Notes: generated by a model from the letters alone, not told the origin. Positions 6,904 to 15,567 are shown, numbered from the stretch's first letter. The stretch: 59,755 nt of DNA from Candidatus Hydrogenedentota bacterium (GCA_016215105.1 JACRLJ010000071.1:1-59755); one strand, 5' to 3'. Made by a program: numbers and translations.

Positions 6904-8643
6904 ATGGACTATCGCATCGAAGTGTACGACACCTGGAACCGCCGTATCGCCTCCTATGACGATGTGCCGTTGCTCGAGGCCGTGCGCACCGCGCCGGACC
7001 AGGCCGATACCGTCCGCGGCGTCTTGCCCGACGGCGTTCGCGACCTGAGCCACGCGTATCGTGTGGTCGTGTTGATTGAAGGATCGGTCTTCTGCGATGC
7101 GCGGATTCACCGTGTCGCGCCGCAATGGAGCGACGCGCGCAAACTCATACTCGACCGCTACGTGCATTTCCACGAAGTGATCGAACTCGAGGCCGAGACG
7201 CCCGCGCTCGACGGAAACTCCAGCGTCACGCGCGGGTATCAGAACCGGACCATAAGCAGCATCGTCAAGGACGCTATCAACAGCGCAAACGGCCTCGCGC
7301 ACTACCTGGTCAATCACACCACGTATCCCGATGGCGCCAATCGCGAGTATCAGAAGTTCCTCGGACGCAAGCTGCCGGCCAATGAATTGGGCGTGGGATC
7401 AATCACTACCGGGCAATGGGTCGGCGCGGACCGCATTGACGCGAGTGGCGCGTACGCCAAGGACGGTGACACCGTCGCGGGTCTCGTCGTAGACGGGCAG
7501 CCGTGGCCCGACCTGCGCTTGTTGATGATTGATTGCGAGGAAACGTCGCGGAACAGCCACGCTTGGGTCCGCCATCCCGAAACGGCCTTCTGGACAGATG
7601 CGGAGTACAACGCCAGCGGCTACAAGCTCTGTGCGGATGCCGCCAAGGCCGCGCTCCAGGACCTGATAACAACCAAGGGCATCAGCTACATCGAATTGAA
7701 CCCCCACCGGGACGCGCAGGGAGCCTATGACGATCGTGTAGACGCCTACGGCCGCTACGTCGGACTCATTTTCGGCGGCGGCGAATGTTTCAACGCCGCG
7801 CTTGTCGAGAAGGATCTTGCGGATGTGTATCTCTACCAGGATGGCCGCTATCACCTCCCGGAAATGGAGTTGAAGGACTTCTTCTCCTACTGTGGCGCGA
7901 ATTCGGATTCTATCGAGTCCGTCACCACAACGCTAAACCAGCTCGACGTGTCCGCGGGCCTCTTTGAAGTGTTGGCCGCGCTCGCGTATGCCGCCGGCGG
8001 CGCCGCGTGGTCCGTAGACGCGGATTATGCCGTTCGGTTCTCGTGTCCGGTTCGGCCGGATCGCGTTGTCTTTTTCGATCCCGTCGCGCACGGCGTAACG
8101 CTCGGGTCGGAATCGCGCGACATCGCCAATGCGATCTACTTTGACGGCAATCCCTTGTCGTCGTCACTCGCCCAGACCTACGTGCGTGGTCCGAGTATCG
8201 ACGAGTATGGATTTCACGGGCGCGCGCTGTCGTATTTTTCAATCTCGTTCGCGGAAGACGCCGGCAAACTCGTTAACGGTCTGCTCGACGATCTCGCGTA
8301 CCCGGAGCCGATCGGCGCGATCACGTTTTTCCAGGGCGACCACGCGCTGCGCGTCGGGGACATCGTCGAACTGCGGGGCAACCCCCTTCGGCGGCTCGAG
8401 CGCCGCCTCGACGGCGAATGGCAGAACCGGTTCACGGGAAGACTGGTGGCGCGCGTCAAGAGCGTGGCCCACCGTTTCGAGGGCAAACACGTAACCACCA
8501 CCGCCACGTTTACGTCCCCGTTCCGGTCCGTCGACAACCCCATAAGCTTCATCGTGCGCAGTCAACCCGACGCCGCGACGCTCTACGAATTTCGGCTGGA
8601 CGACGCCGCAGTCGGTCTCGACCTGGGCTACCACCTTGATTAG
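6904..8643 (+). CDS. Tal-like tail protein with embedded staphylococcal-nuclease domain
   Basis: The product is 579 aa. Its N-terminal region (about 1-170) and C-terminal region (about 335-579, with GDHALRVGDIVELRG) look like the tail-hub protein that follows Dit. Residues about 178-330 match a thermonuclease (SNase) domain: D187-G-D189-T, R205 in LRLLMID, D210, E213, and Y282-G-R284. These align with SNase Asp21, Arg35, Asp40, Glu43 and Arg87, so the calcium-dependent active site looks complete. An enzyme cutting DNA or RNA at the tail tip is implied. It forms a tight unit with the Dit-like gene. A 50-bp tandem repeat follows. Confidence 0.7.
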   Translation: MDYRIEVYDTWNRRIASYDDVPLLEAVRTAPDQADTVRGVLPDGVRDLSHAYRVVVLIEGSVFCDARIHRVAPQWSDARKLILDRYVHFHEVIELEAETPALDGNSSVTRGYQNRTISSIVKDAINSANGLAHYLVNHTTYPDGANREYQKFLGRKLPANELGVGSITTGQWVGADRIDASGAYAKDGDTVAGLVVDGQPWPDLRLLMIDCEETSRNSHAWVRHPETAFWTDAEYNASGYKLCADAAKAALQDLITTKGISYIELNPHRDAQGAYDDRVDAYGRYVGLIFGGGECFNAALVEKDLADVYLYQDGRYHLPEMELKDFFSYCGANSDSIESVTTTLNQLDVSAGLFEVLAALAYAAGGAAWSVDADYAVRFSCPVRPDRVVFFDPVAHGVTLGSESRDIANAIYFDGNPLSSSLAQTYVRGPSIDEYGFHGRALSYFSISFAEDAGKLVNGLLDDLAYPEPIGAITFFQGDHALRVGDIVELRGNPLRRLERRLDGEWQNRFTGRLVARVKSVAHRFEGKHVTTTATFTSPFRSVDNPISFIVRSQPDAATLYEFRLDDAAVGLDLGYHLD

Positions 8644-8675
8644 CCAAGTCGGTGCCACCGCGACCCCGCGCACTT

Positions 8676-8840
8676 GCCCAAGGCCCGCGCACGGGAGGGT
8701 CGGCGTCCCCGCCGACCACACACCCGCCCAAGGCCCGCGCACGGGAGGGTCGGCGTCCCCGCCGACCTCACACCCGCCCAAGGCCCGCGCACGGGAGGGT
8801 CGGCGTCCCCGCCGACCTCACACCCGCCCAAGGCCCGCGC
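8676..8840 (+). repeat. 50-bp tandem repeat carrying family A hairpins (three full units and a partial)
   Basis: Units start at 8676, 8726 and 8776, with a truncated fourth at 8826. Each full unit contains CGGGAGG and the stem GGTCGGCG / CGCCGACC with loop TCCC. Units 2 and 3 are nearly identical, implying recent duplication. Downstream to about 8905 the DNA is a degenerate GTCCGT-rich run. The whole gap 8644-8941 otherwise holds only the ribosome site ACGGAG (8930-8935) for the next gene. Confidence 0.85.
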
Positions 8841-8941
8841 ACGACTCTGCGTCTTTGCCACCTCGTGTCCGTCCGTGCCAGTCCGTGTCCGTCCGTGTCT
8901 GTCCTTAAACCTGCTAACCCTGCCAAGAACGGAGTTTGATT

Positions 8942-9463
8942 ATGGCCATTAAAGGCAACGCATACACCAAGACCAAATGGGTCTTCGAGGAACGTCCGGT
9001 TGCGTCGTCCAAACTCAACACCTGGGACGATCGTATCGAAGCCGCCCTCGAGCTGATCCACTACCTGCTGTCCATCTCCTGGGGCGGAGGAAGCGGCGTG
9101 ATTCGCAAGGCGTCCACCGACGACCTCAAAGTCTTCGCCACCTCACCCGCAAGCCTGACCGTGGAGGTGAGACCCGGATACGCCTTCGTCTCGCACTACC
9201 CCTACAAGCTCGCAGCCACGACGCAGACCGCGGCGGTCACGCCTCCGGTAGGCAACCCCCGCATAGACCTTGTGCAGGCCCGGCTCGAAACCTGGGACAT
9301 CAGCGTCAAGACCGGCACGCCCGCCGCGACCCCGGTAGCGCCTTCGCCCGACACCAATTGCCTGGCCCTGGCCCAGCTCTACCTCCGCCCCGCAATGACC
9401 GTCATCAAAGACACCAACGACGGAACCAACGGCTACGTGACAGACGCGCGAGTGTTCTTATGA
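8942..9463 (+). CDS. phage baseplate/fibre-like structural protein
   Basis: The product is 173 aa. The N-terminus (…ERPVASSKLNTWDDRIE) suggests an adaptor helix that binds the tail. The rest is beta-rich, with RIDLVQARLETWD and a C-terminal KDTNDGTNGYVTDARVFL, a pattern seen in phage baseplate or fibre-base proteins. ACGGAG lies 6 bases before this ATG, so I prefer it to the ATG at 8936. Family assignment is tentative. Confidence 0.55.
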   Translation: MAIKGNAYTKTKWVFEERPVASSKLNTWDDRIEAALELIHYLLSISWGGGSGVIRKASTDDLKVFATSPASLTVEVRPGYAFVSHYPYKLAATTQTAAVTPPVGNPRIDLVQARLETWDISVKTGTPAATPVAPSPDTNCLALAQLYLRPAMTVIKDTNDGTNGYVTDARVFL

Positions 9464-9518
9464 GCCACGACGATGGACCAACTCGCGATAGATGACGCTC
9501 CGGAAGCCATCGTCGTCC

Positions 9519-9586
9519 CGATCGGTCTGATCGGTCTGATCGGTCCGATCCGTCGGACGTGTCGGACCTGTCCGACTGGTCTGACC
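9519..9586. repeat. degenerate decamer array (CGATCGGTCT-like then CGGACGTGT-like)
   Basis: The unit GATCGGTCT recurs about every 10 bases and grades into GTCGGAC/GTCCGAC palindromes. It lies between the fibre-like and holin-like genes. Direct repeats with a one-helical-turn period could bind a protein cooperatively. A related palindrome is at 44584-44612. Confidence 0.6.
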
Positions 9587-9621
9587 CAAACCACCACCAA
9601 CAACAAGAAAGGAACACCACC

Positions 9622-9987
9622 ATGACCATCACCAACGCATTAACCACCGACACCGGCCTGACCCTCGTCAGCGCCGTGCTCGGAACCCTTTGGACCGCGT
9701 TCAAATCCAGCGAATGGTACGAACGCTCCCGAAACCGCCGTTACTACAAGGCCATCCAGGCCCTCGAGGCCGGTGTCGAGGAGACCTACCGCACCTACGT
9801 CCGCGCCATCAAAGACGCCAGCGAAGACGGTAGACTCACCAACGACGAGATCGATCGCGCCCGCGCCCAAGCCCGCGCCGCCGCCATCGCCTTCGGTAAC
9901 ACCCAAGGAATAGACGTCCTCCGCGAACTCGGCGAAGACTACATCAACCTCTGGATCGCCAAACTCGCCAGCCGTCAGAAGAACTAA
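9622..9987 (+). CDS. holin-like small membrane protein
   Basis: The product is 121 aa. A short hydrophobic segment (about residues 10-26) is followed by a basic stretch (ERSRNRRYYKAIQALE) and a long charged amphipathic region with DGRLTNDEIDRAR. This layout resembles LL-H-type phage holins (one anchor plus a helical tail), but sequence evidence is weak. AAAGGA lies 10 bases before the ATG. It is the last gene of the cluster and is followed by a strong inverted repeat. No endolysin gene is adjacent. Confidence 0.5.
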   Translation: MTITNALTTDTGLTLVSAVLGTLWTAFKSSEWYERSRNRRYYKAIQALEAGVEETYRTYVRAIKDASEDGRLTNDEIDRARAQARAAAIAFGNTQGIDVLRELGEDYINLWIAKLASRQKN

Positions 9988-10001
9988 CCTCACCCTCCAA
10001 C

Positions 10002-10058
10002 GATGAACACCGGCGCCGCCCTCTGAATTCTCCTCGCGACGTCGCGCCGGTGTTCATC
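10002..10058. terminator. 15-bp inverted repeat between convergent genes
   Basis: GATGAACACCGGCGC (10002-10016) pairs perfectly with 10044-10058 across a 27-base loop. It begins 14 bases after the holin-like stop and its right arm reaches the last bases of the convergent gene at 10054, so it could terminate transcription from both sides. There is no T tract, so Rho-independent termination is uncertain. Confidence 0.5.
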
Positions 10059-10728
10059 TGTCCACAGAACGCCATCCATCACTAAGATCAAGATTGGTGA
10101 CGTCGTCTGATTCGAATTCGGCAAGATCTGAAGGATGGCTCAGGATATCTAGTCTTCCGTCCGGCCCCATGGAGACAACATACACCGCTGCCTTCGTGGG
10201 TACCGGGTTCTTCCTTTTCCTATCGTTGTCCCTAGCATCGTATTGTAGAAACGGGTCACCGCTCACATTACCGATTCCGCCGGAAGGCCAGGGCGGAAAG
10301 AAGAATTGGTATTGGCCTCCCCAGGGGTCTTTCGGCACATCCATATACAGCGTACCCAGAAGCTGTCTTACATTTGGGGCTAACGGGCAGGTTGCTTCTC
10401 GCCCGTTGTGAAGCAAATCACTCGCATACTGCGTATGAAGCGCGATGGTCTCCGCTAGGTCTTTGCCGTTGAGTATCGACGGATCAAGGAACAGTTCACG
10501 AACGCTGGTTACTTCAGCGTCGATAAGGAGCTTGTTGAATGCGAGAGCGATGCTGGCTGTCACTGTCCTCGCCTTCGATTCCTTAGTCCGTGGAGGATGT
10601 TGGGTAGGAATGCGGTAGGCATTGGACAGTACGAAAAGGAGAAGTGCAACAAGTCCGCCACGCAACATATACCGGCGAAGCTCGCGCTTTCGCTCCATAG
10701 CCACGCTCTCCTCTGGACTTTCCGCCAT
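10054..10728 (-). CDS. GspG/type II pseudopilin-like protein
   Basis: The 224-aa product has one hydrophobic segment (about residues 23-38) and a periplasmic domain ending in PKDPWGGQYQFFFPP… VYVVSMGPDGRLD, the pattern of type II secretion major pseudopilin C-termini (DPWG…Y…S.GPDG). The canonical prepilin cleavage sequence is not clear. I chose the ATG at 10728 because GAGGGG lies 5 bases upstream; an earlier ATG at 10749 overlaps the preceding gene. The GH2 stop lies within that ribosome site, so the two are probably coupled. No other secretion genes are nearby. Confidence 0.6.
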   Translation of the reverse strand: MAESPEESVAMERKRELRRYMLRGGLVALLLFVLSNAYRIPTQHPPRTKESKARTVTASIALAFNKLLIDAEVTSVRELFLDPSILNGKDLAETIALHTQYASDLLHNGREATCPLAPNVRQLLGTLYMDVPKDPWGGQYQFFFPPWPSGGIGNVSGDPFLQYDARDNDRKRKNPVPTKAAVYVVSMGPDGRLDILSHPSDLAEFESDDVTNLDLSDGWRSVDR

Positions 10729-10730
10729 TT

Positions 10731-13400
10731 CTACCCCTCGACGTTCCATCCGTCCACCTTGACCGCCGGCGCGGCGCCGTCGAGGTCGCGGACATATACC
10801 GCTCCCTGAATTGTCCGGGACTCGCCGGGCAGCAGGCTAACGTAGTTCTCGCTCCAGAACGCCGGCGTCACTTCCGGTCCGCCCGCGCCTTTCGTAAGCG
10901 CGAGATGAACCTGAAAGGCGAGGCCCTTGGAAGGGTTGGTTACGGTTACGCGAGCGACGCGCTCGGCGCCCTTGTCCTCAAACTTCGCCGACACCTCGAG
11001 CTTCACTTTCGGCAGGTTCGCCAGGTCCGTGAAATCCGCCGTGGACTTCGGATGAATCGCGTAGCGCGTTTCGCCGTGGCCTTCCTCCTCCGTGCCGGGA
11101 ACGTCGGGTATGGTCGAAAGCCAGTAGAGATTATTGGACACTTCTTTGCCCGCGCGGTCCGTGAGTTTCAGGCTCAAGAAATGTGTCTTCGTCAATCCCT
11201 TCGGCCAGCGAATCGTGAAAGCCTTGGTCTTTCCGTCGGCGCCGACTTTCACCGTCCTCGTTCTGACCAACTTCTCCGACATGTCGAGATCGAGTACTTT
11301 GGCGGTAACGGTCAGGCGCCTGTAGGGATGGTAGAACGAGTTCACAACGCACACCGAGTTGTCGTCATAGGAGTACTGAACGTGCAACGGTTCACAGGCT
11401 TTCTGCGCGCCGTAGTACGCGCCGCCGGCTTGCAGGTACCAGTCCACAAGTTGCCAAGTCGGTGAGGCCGGCCACGCGGCGTCGTATTTCCACGCCGTGA
11501 TGCCCGTCGCGGAGTATTTGTTGCGCGCATAGGCTTCGTACATGCCGCGCGCACTTTCGTAGTTCATGGCCTGGCCCTTCATGCAGAATTCCTCGATGCT
11601 CTTGGGCGCGCCGTAACGTGTGTTCAAGGCGTCGGCCATCGCGTCGAAGTAGTGCCCGCCCTGAATGACCGTGTGCAGCGACCATGCATCGGTCCAAGGC
11701 GGCCACAGCGCGTCAGCGGGCATCATCTTGCGCATGCTTTCGATCGGCGCGATCACGCCGCCAATGCCGCCGGACTGCGCAAAGCCCCAGGCTCCGTCAT
11801 TCTTGTGCGTGTAGTAGTGGGCGGGATTCGCGTAGGTCCACAGCTCGCGCGTGCCGGTGCGCGTGCCACCCGTCTTTAAGCGCTCCTTCACGTCAAATGC
11901 GCCCGAATGCGGCTGATACGTGCGGTCGGGCATGTACTCCGCGATCATGTCCTTGTAGGCCTTGTCGAGCGTCTCCGTGGGAAAGGTCTCGTCATGCCCC
12001 AAGAAGTGGACCAGGCTGGGATGATTGCGAATCCGCAGCATCATGTCCCGCACGTTATCAATGGCGAGTGGTTCATCGGGGATGTTCCGCCCGAAGATCT
12101 GTTGGGTCACCATAACTCCGTACTGATCGCAAAGGTCATAGAACTCGTCCGTCTCACGGATAGAAAAGCCTTCCGATCGCAGCATATTCAGATGGGCTTC
12201 CTTCGCGTAGCGAATCAGCGCATCGTACCGCCCTGGCGTCAGCCGCAGCATCATGTCGCTGGTCATCCAGGCGCCGCCCCGGATCAGGATCTTCTTACCG
12301 TTCACGTAGTACTGGCGCCACCCTTCGTCGTTGATCTCCGCTGTAATCTTTCGTATGCCGAAGCGTGTGCGCGCCGTGTCGGATACCGCTCCTTCGACGC
12401 TGACCGTGAGATTCAGGTCATAGAGCTCCTGCGCGCCGACGGTATTTGGCCACCAGACGCGCGGGCGCGCCACGCTTAGTTGCGCGAAATCCGCGGGTGA
12501 AAAGACCACGAGTTCCCGTTTAGCTAGCGGTGCGAGTTGTACGGTCTTTGAAACGGCGATGCCCTCGATGATTCCCTTAACTTCGACCGAAACGTTACGG
12601 TTCTCCAGGTTGTTCAACTCGACCGAGATCGTTAGGCGCGCGGCGTCCATCGCCGGTAACTCGAGGTCCGTCTTCACGTACGGGTTGCGCAACGTCACTG
12701 GACCGGAAGCGGTCAGATAAACGTCGCGCCAAATGCCCATATTGAGATCCGGCGGCTGCGGGTTATGGTCGTCCCAGCCGGTCGTGGCTTCGAGTTGTTT
12801 GGTGCGGTACGCCTTATCCTCGATTTGCCCCGGCGCGATGACCTCGACCGCCAGACAATTCACCGCGTCCGCGCGCGCCATTCCCTCCGCCAACGCGACC
12901 TCGTAACGGCGGAACATGCCGGTAGCGGCATTGCTGTCCAGCACGCGTTTGCCGTTGAACCAAACGTTGGCTCGGTAGTTGATCCCGTCCAGGTGCAGCG
13001 CCACGTGCTTTCCCTTGAAGCATTCGGGAAGTCGAAAGGTGGTGCGAAACCACCAGGGTTTGTGGAAGGGACTGTCCGCGGGCATGGCCAGCCAGCGGCC
13101 CTGCTTGTAGCCGGGAACAGACGTCAGGTTCAGCCCATAGAACGGGTCTGGATACACTTTGTTGTCAACCAAGGCGGCGAGCACGGTCGTGGGAACCGTA
13201 ACCGGGTACCACGCCTCCTTGGGTTGATACGCCTCTAGAGAAACGGTTTCTCCCGGGTCTTCGACCCGCTCCGACGATTGCAGGAACCAGTGATCCCGCA
13301 GCACAACGGCGCCGTCGGGCGGGGCCGCCGCTCCGCTAGGCGAATACAGCATTCCAATGAGGACGATTGCCAGGAACGTTCCGAGATGCTTTCTTGACAT
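10731..13400 (-). CDS. exported GH2 glycoside hydrolase, exo-beta-glucosaminidase-like
   Basis: The product is 889 aa with a signal peptide (about 1-25). Order: GH2 sugar-binding jelly roll (about 30-240, with WFRTTFRLP and GIWRDVYL), Ig-like domain, TIM barrel (about 355-650) and two C-terminal beta domains. NHPSLVHFLGHDE (about 459-471) is at the acid/base position. Its Asp-Glu ending, rather than Asn-Glu, recalls exo-beta-D-glucosaminidase and mannosidase branches of GH2. It probably removes terminal hexosaminyl or mannosyl units in the periplasm or outside. The start at 13400 gives the signal peptide; the frame extends upstream without one. Confidence 0.8.
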   Translation of the reverse strand: MSRKHLGTFLAIVLIGMLYSPSGAAAPPDGAVVLRDHWFLQSSERVEDPGETVSLEAYQPKEAWYPVTVPTTVLAALVDNKVYPDPFYGLNLTSVPGYKQGRWLAMPADSPFHKPWWFRTTFRLPECFKGKHVALHLDGINYRANVWFNGKRVLDSNAATGMFRRYEVALAEGMARADAVNCLAVEVIAPGQIEDKAYRTKQLEATTGWDDHNPQPPDLNMGIWRDVYLTASGPVTLRNPYVKTDLELPAMDAARLTISVELNNLENRNVSVEVKGIIEGIAVSKTVQLAPLAKRELVVFSPADFAQLSVARPRVWWPNTVGAQELYDLNLTVSVEGAVSDTARTRFGIRKITAEINDEGWRQYYVNGKKILIRGGAWMTSDMMLRLTPGRYDALIRYAKEAHLNMLRSEGFSIRETDEFYDLCDQYGVMVTQQIFGRNIPDEPLAIDNVRDMMLRIRNHPSLVHFLGHDETFPTETLDKAYKDMIAEYMPDRTYQPHSGAFDVKERLKTGGTRTGTRELWTYANPAHYYTHKNDGAWGFAQSGGIGGVIAPIESMRKMMPADALWPPWTDAWSLHTVIQGGHYFDAMADALNTRYGAPKSIEEFCMKGQAMNYESARGMYEAYARNKYSATGITAWKYDAAWPASPTWQLVDWYLQAGGAYYGAQKACEPLHVQYSYDDNSVCVVNSFYHPYRRLTVTAKVLDLDMSEKLVRTRTVKVGADGKTKAFTIRWPKGLTKTHFLSLKLTDRAGKEVSNNLYWLSTIPDVPGTEEEGHGETRYAIHPKSTADFTDLANLPKVKLEVSAKFEDKGAERVARVTVTNPSKGLAFQVHLALTKGAGGPEVTPAFWSENYVSLLPGESRTIQGAVYVRDLDGAAPAVKVDGWNVEG

Positions 13401-13910
13401 AGTTTCAATCCGTTCCAAGTTGCGGCTCAATGGCCCTCTCCGCCTCCGGCGCCTATTGCGCGGGAAGCACTTATGGCAAGAACATCGTCCTGGTCCGCGC
13501 GGACCAAGGCTATCCGTCCAGACCAGATTACGCTGCGAATTGCGGAAATGCGACTCTGAGACGCGCGTCTTGATTACCAAATAGTAATCGAGAAAGGCCC
13601 GATTCGTGTAATGCAAACCTATGACGAATGTAGTATACTATGCAAACTTGCGTGTACCAGGCGCGACCGACCTCTAAGGCGGCTTAGCTTCGATCCGGAG
13701 TTCGGCCAGAAATCCGGCTACTTGGCGCGGCGCGGCCAGAAAGCATCTGTAAGTTGTTTAACACCGGCGCTCGCTCTTGCCGGGGTTTGGTAAGCGGAGG
13801 CTTTCTGGCCGCGCCTCTAGATAGCGAGTGTTTTGCCTGCGTTGTCAACTGTCTTGCCAATTCCTGCGGGGGGACGGCGCTAACATGGATACCGAGAGAG
13901 ACCAATTACC
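13401..13910. other. intergenic region between divergent genes
   Basis: This 510-base gap separates the GH2 gene (minus strand) from the hydrolase gene (plus strand) and must hold both promoters. It contains the 117-bp dispersed repeat at 13704-13820. An AT-rich stretch with TAGTATACTATG near 13630 could be a promoter element, but no convincing -35/-10 pair was found. Confidence 0.6.
13704..13820 (-). repeat. 117-bp dispersed repeat, family B, copy 1
   Basis: This copy aligns without gaps, in inverted orientation, with 29891-30007. It contains a perfect 15-bp inverted repeat, GCGCGGCCAGAAAGC (13730-13744) and GCTTTCTGGCCGCGC (13800-13814), and a conserved core CAACTTACAGATGC on the minus strand. 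It could be a MITE-like element or a structured RNA. Confidence 0.7.
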
Positions 13911-14819
13911 GTGAAAGACGTACTGTTTCGTTGGCTTGCCCGGATCTTTGTGCCCGCATGGGCCAAGGAAATGGAACAGGAAGGCCTTTTCGATCTGCGC
14001 GGCGCCGATCCCAACGCGGTGGACGAATCGAAGTACATCGTCGTCGAGGACAACGGCGCCGATGTGACGATCTTCGTCTTCTCCGGGTTGGACGGACTGT
14101 TTGGCGCGGGACCCCGCTTCGAGTTCCGGAATCTCTTCGGCAAACTCGGCTGCCGCTACAATCTGGTCTTCGTTCGCGAACTGCGCGGCTACTTCTATCA
14201 CCTGACGCCCTCGGGTACCTTGGGGGGGCTCGAGTTCTACGAGCGCAGGCTCAATGACGCGAAGAAGCGATTGGGCGCTTCGTACAATGTCGCGATGGGA
14301 TTCTCGGCGGGCGGCACGGCGGCCTTCTATTTCGGGTCGCGTTGCGGCATGGACAAGATTATCGGGTTCTGCCCCTCATTCCCCGTGGCGGTATACACTT
14401 CACCCGGCGCCATTCTGCGCCACGCGGCAAACGTCAAGAAACTGCTCACCGATTTCGCGGCCTACTTGGAGGTATCGGTAGTGAGCATTTGGGGCAATCT
14501 CGCCACGCACCGGCTGCACAAAGCCGTTGGACGCGACTCCGCGTGGGATGTCATGTCTACGTACCGCAATTGCCCGAGCGGGCGTCCCATGGCCACCGTG
14601 GTTTTTGGCGCGGGGTGTCAGCAGGACCGCGCGCAAGCGCAAGGCCTCGCGGACCTGCCCGAGGTTAAGTTGCGTCCCGTGGCCACCGGCTTCCACAACG
14701 TACCGGGCGAATTGAAGAAGCGCGGCGAGTTGGGGCCGCTTCTGGTTGAAGAGATTCAAGAATTGCTCGCTACCGAAGAGTCACTGCCAACGGCCGCGCG
14801 CGTGGCGAGCGGCGCATGA
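13911..14819 (+). CDS. serine hydrolase-like (alpha/beta-hydrolase fold) protein
   Basis: The product is 302 aa. It has a beta-strand VTIFVFSGLD, a nucleophile elbow VAMGFSAGGTAAFYF (GFSAG, about residue 130), then FCPSFP, and a late His in GFHNVPGEL. It lacks a signal peptide, so it is probably cytoplasmic. It is followed 28 bases later by a glycosyltransferase, suggesting a role in glycan or lipid-linked sugar metabolism. The start codon is GTG at 13911. The substrate is unknown. Confidence 0.6.
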   Translation: MKDVLFRWLARIFVPAWAKEMEQEGLFDLRGADPNAVDESKYIVVEDNGADVTIFVFSGLDGLFGAGPRFEFRNLFGKLGCRYNLVFVRELRGYFYHLTPSGTLGGLEFYERRLNDAKKRLGASYNVAMGFSAGGTAAFYFGSRCGMDKIIGFCPSFPVAVYTSPGAILRHAANVKKLLTDFAAYLEVSVVSIWGNLATHRLHKAVGRDSAWDVMSTYRNCPSGRPMATVVFGAGCQQDRAQAQGLADLPEVKLRPVATGFHNVPGELKKRGELGPLLVEEIQELLATEESLPTAARVASGA

Positions 14820-14847
14820 GCCCAAGAACCACTGGTAGACCAGAACT

Positions 14848-15567
14848 ATGAGCGCACCCACGTTCTCCATCATCATTCCGGCGTTCAATGAGGAACGCTT
14901 TCTGCCGAAGTGCCTGGACGCCATCGAAAAAGCGCGTGCGCGGCTGGGCGAAGATATCGAGATCATCGTCGCCGATAACCTGAGCACCGATCGCACGGCG
15001 GATGTGGCGCAGGCGCGCGGCGCGAAGGTCGTCACGGTAACGAAGAAAGTGATCTCCGCGGTCCGCAATGGCGGCGTGGCGGCGGCGACCGGAAAATACC
15101 TCGTCTTCGTGGATGCCGACGACATGATGTCGGAGAACATGCTGGTCGAAATCAAGAAGGTGATGGACTCGGGCAAGTATATTGGGGGCGGCACGCCCCA
15201 CGTTTTGTCCGATCGCTGGTCCGTGGGCATTTTCCTTACCTACGCGCTTCAGTACTTCACGTTCCCGTTCATGGGCGTGTCGTTGTTCCTGTTCTACGCG
15301 ACGCGCGAGGCGTGCAACGCCATCGGCGGATTCAACGAGGAGTTGTTCGCCAGCGAGGACTGGGACTTCGGGTTCCGGCTCAAGCGCTACGGCAAGGAAC
15401 GCGGCCTCAAGTACAATCACATGTTCAGGGCCAGCGTCACCAAGTCCTGCCGCAAGTTCGACGAATTCGGCGACTGGTTCATGTTCCTCAACCCCGTCAA
15501 GATGATCAAGGCTATATTCAACGATAGCCGCGCGACGTACGACCTCTGGTACCGTCCGCGCCGGTAA
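14848..15567 (+). CDS. family 2 glycosyltransferase
   Basis: The 239-aa GT-A enzyme starts TFSIIIPAFNEERFLPKC, then has a nucleotide-sugar site (VADNLSTDRTADVA) and the metal motif VFVDADD (about residues 86-92). A GGFNEELFASEDWDFGFRL region matches the acceptor-side ED motif of GT2. One hydrophobic stretch (about 128-150) may contact the membrane. It transfers a sugar from a nucleotide donor, presumably in surface-glycan synthesis. No clear ribosome site precedes the ATG. It is probably cotranscribed with the upstream hydrolase. Confidence 0.8.
   Translation: MSAPTFSIIIPAFNEERFLPKCLDAIEKARARLGEDIEIIVADNLSTDRTADVAQARGAKVVTVTKKVISAVRNGGVAAATGKYLVFVDADDMMSENMLVEIKKVMDSGKYIGGGTPHVLSDRWSVGIFLTYALQYFTFPFMGVSLFLFYATREACNAIGGFNEELFASEDWDFGFRLKRYGKERGLKYNHMFRASVTKSCRKFDEFGDWFMFLNPVKMIKAIFNDSRATYDLWYRPRR

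Noticed and set aside
8676-8840. CRISPR-like regularly repeated array
   Set aside because: Units are tandem with no variable spacers between repeats, and no cas genes are present.
1135-9987. Intact ordinary prophage
   Set aside because: No integrase, repressor, terminase, replication gene or att repeats can be seen in the window.
13684-13905. 73-codon minus-strand frame as a gene
   Set aside because: It mostly translates the dispersed 117-bp repeat and overlaps the promoter region of the hydrolase gene. Similarity to the frame at 29878 is explained by the shared repeat.
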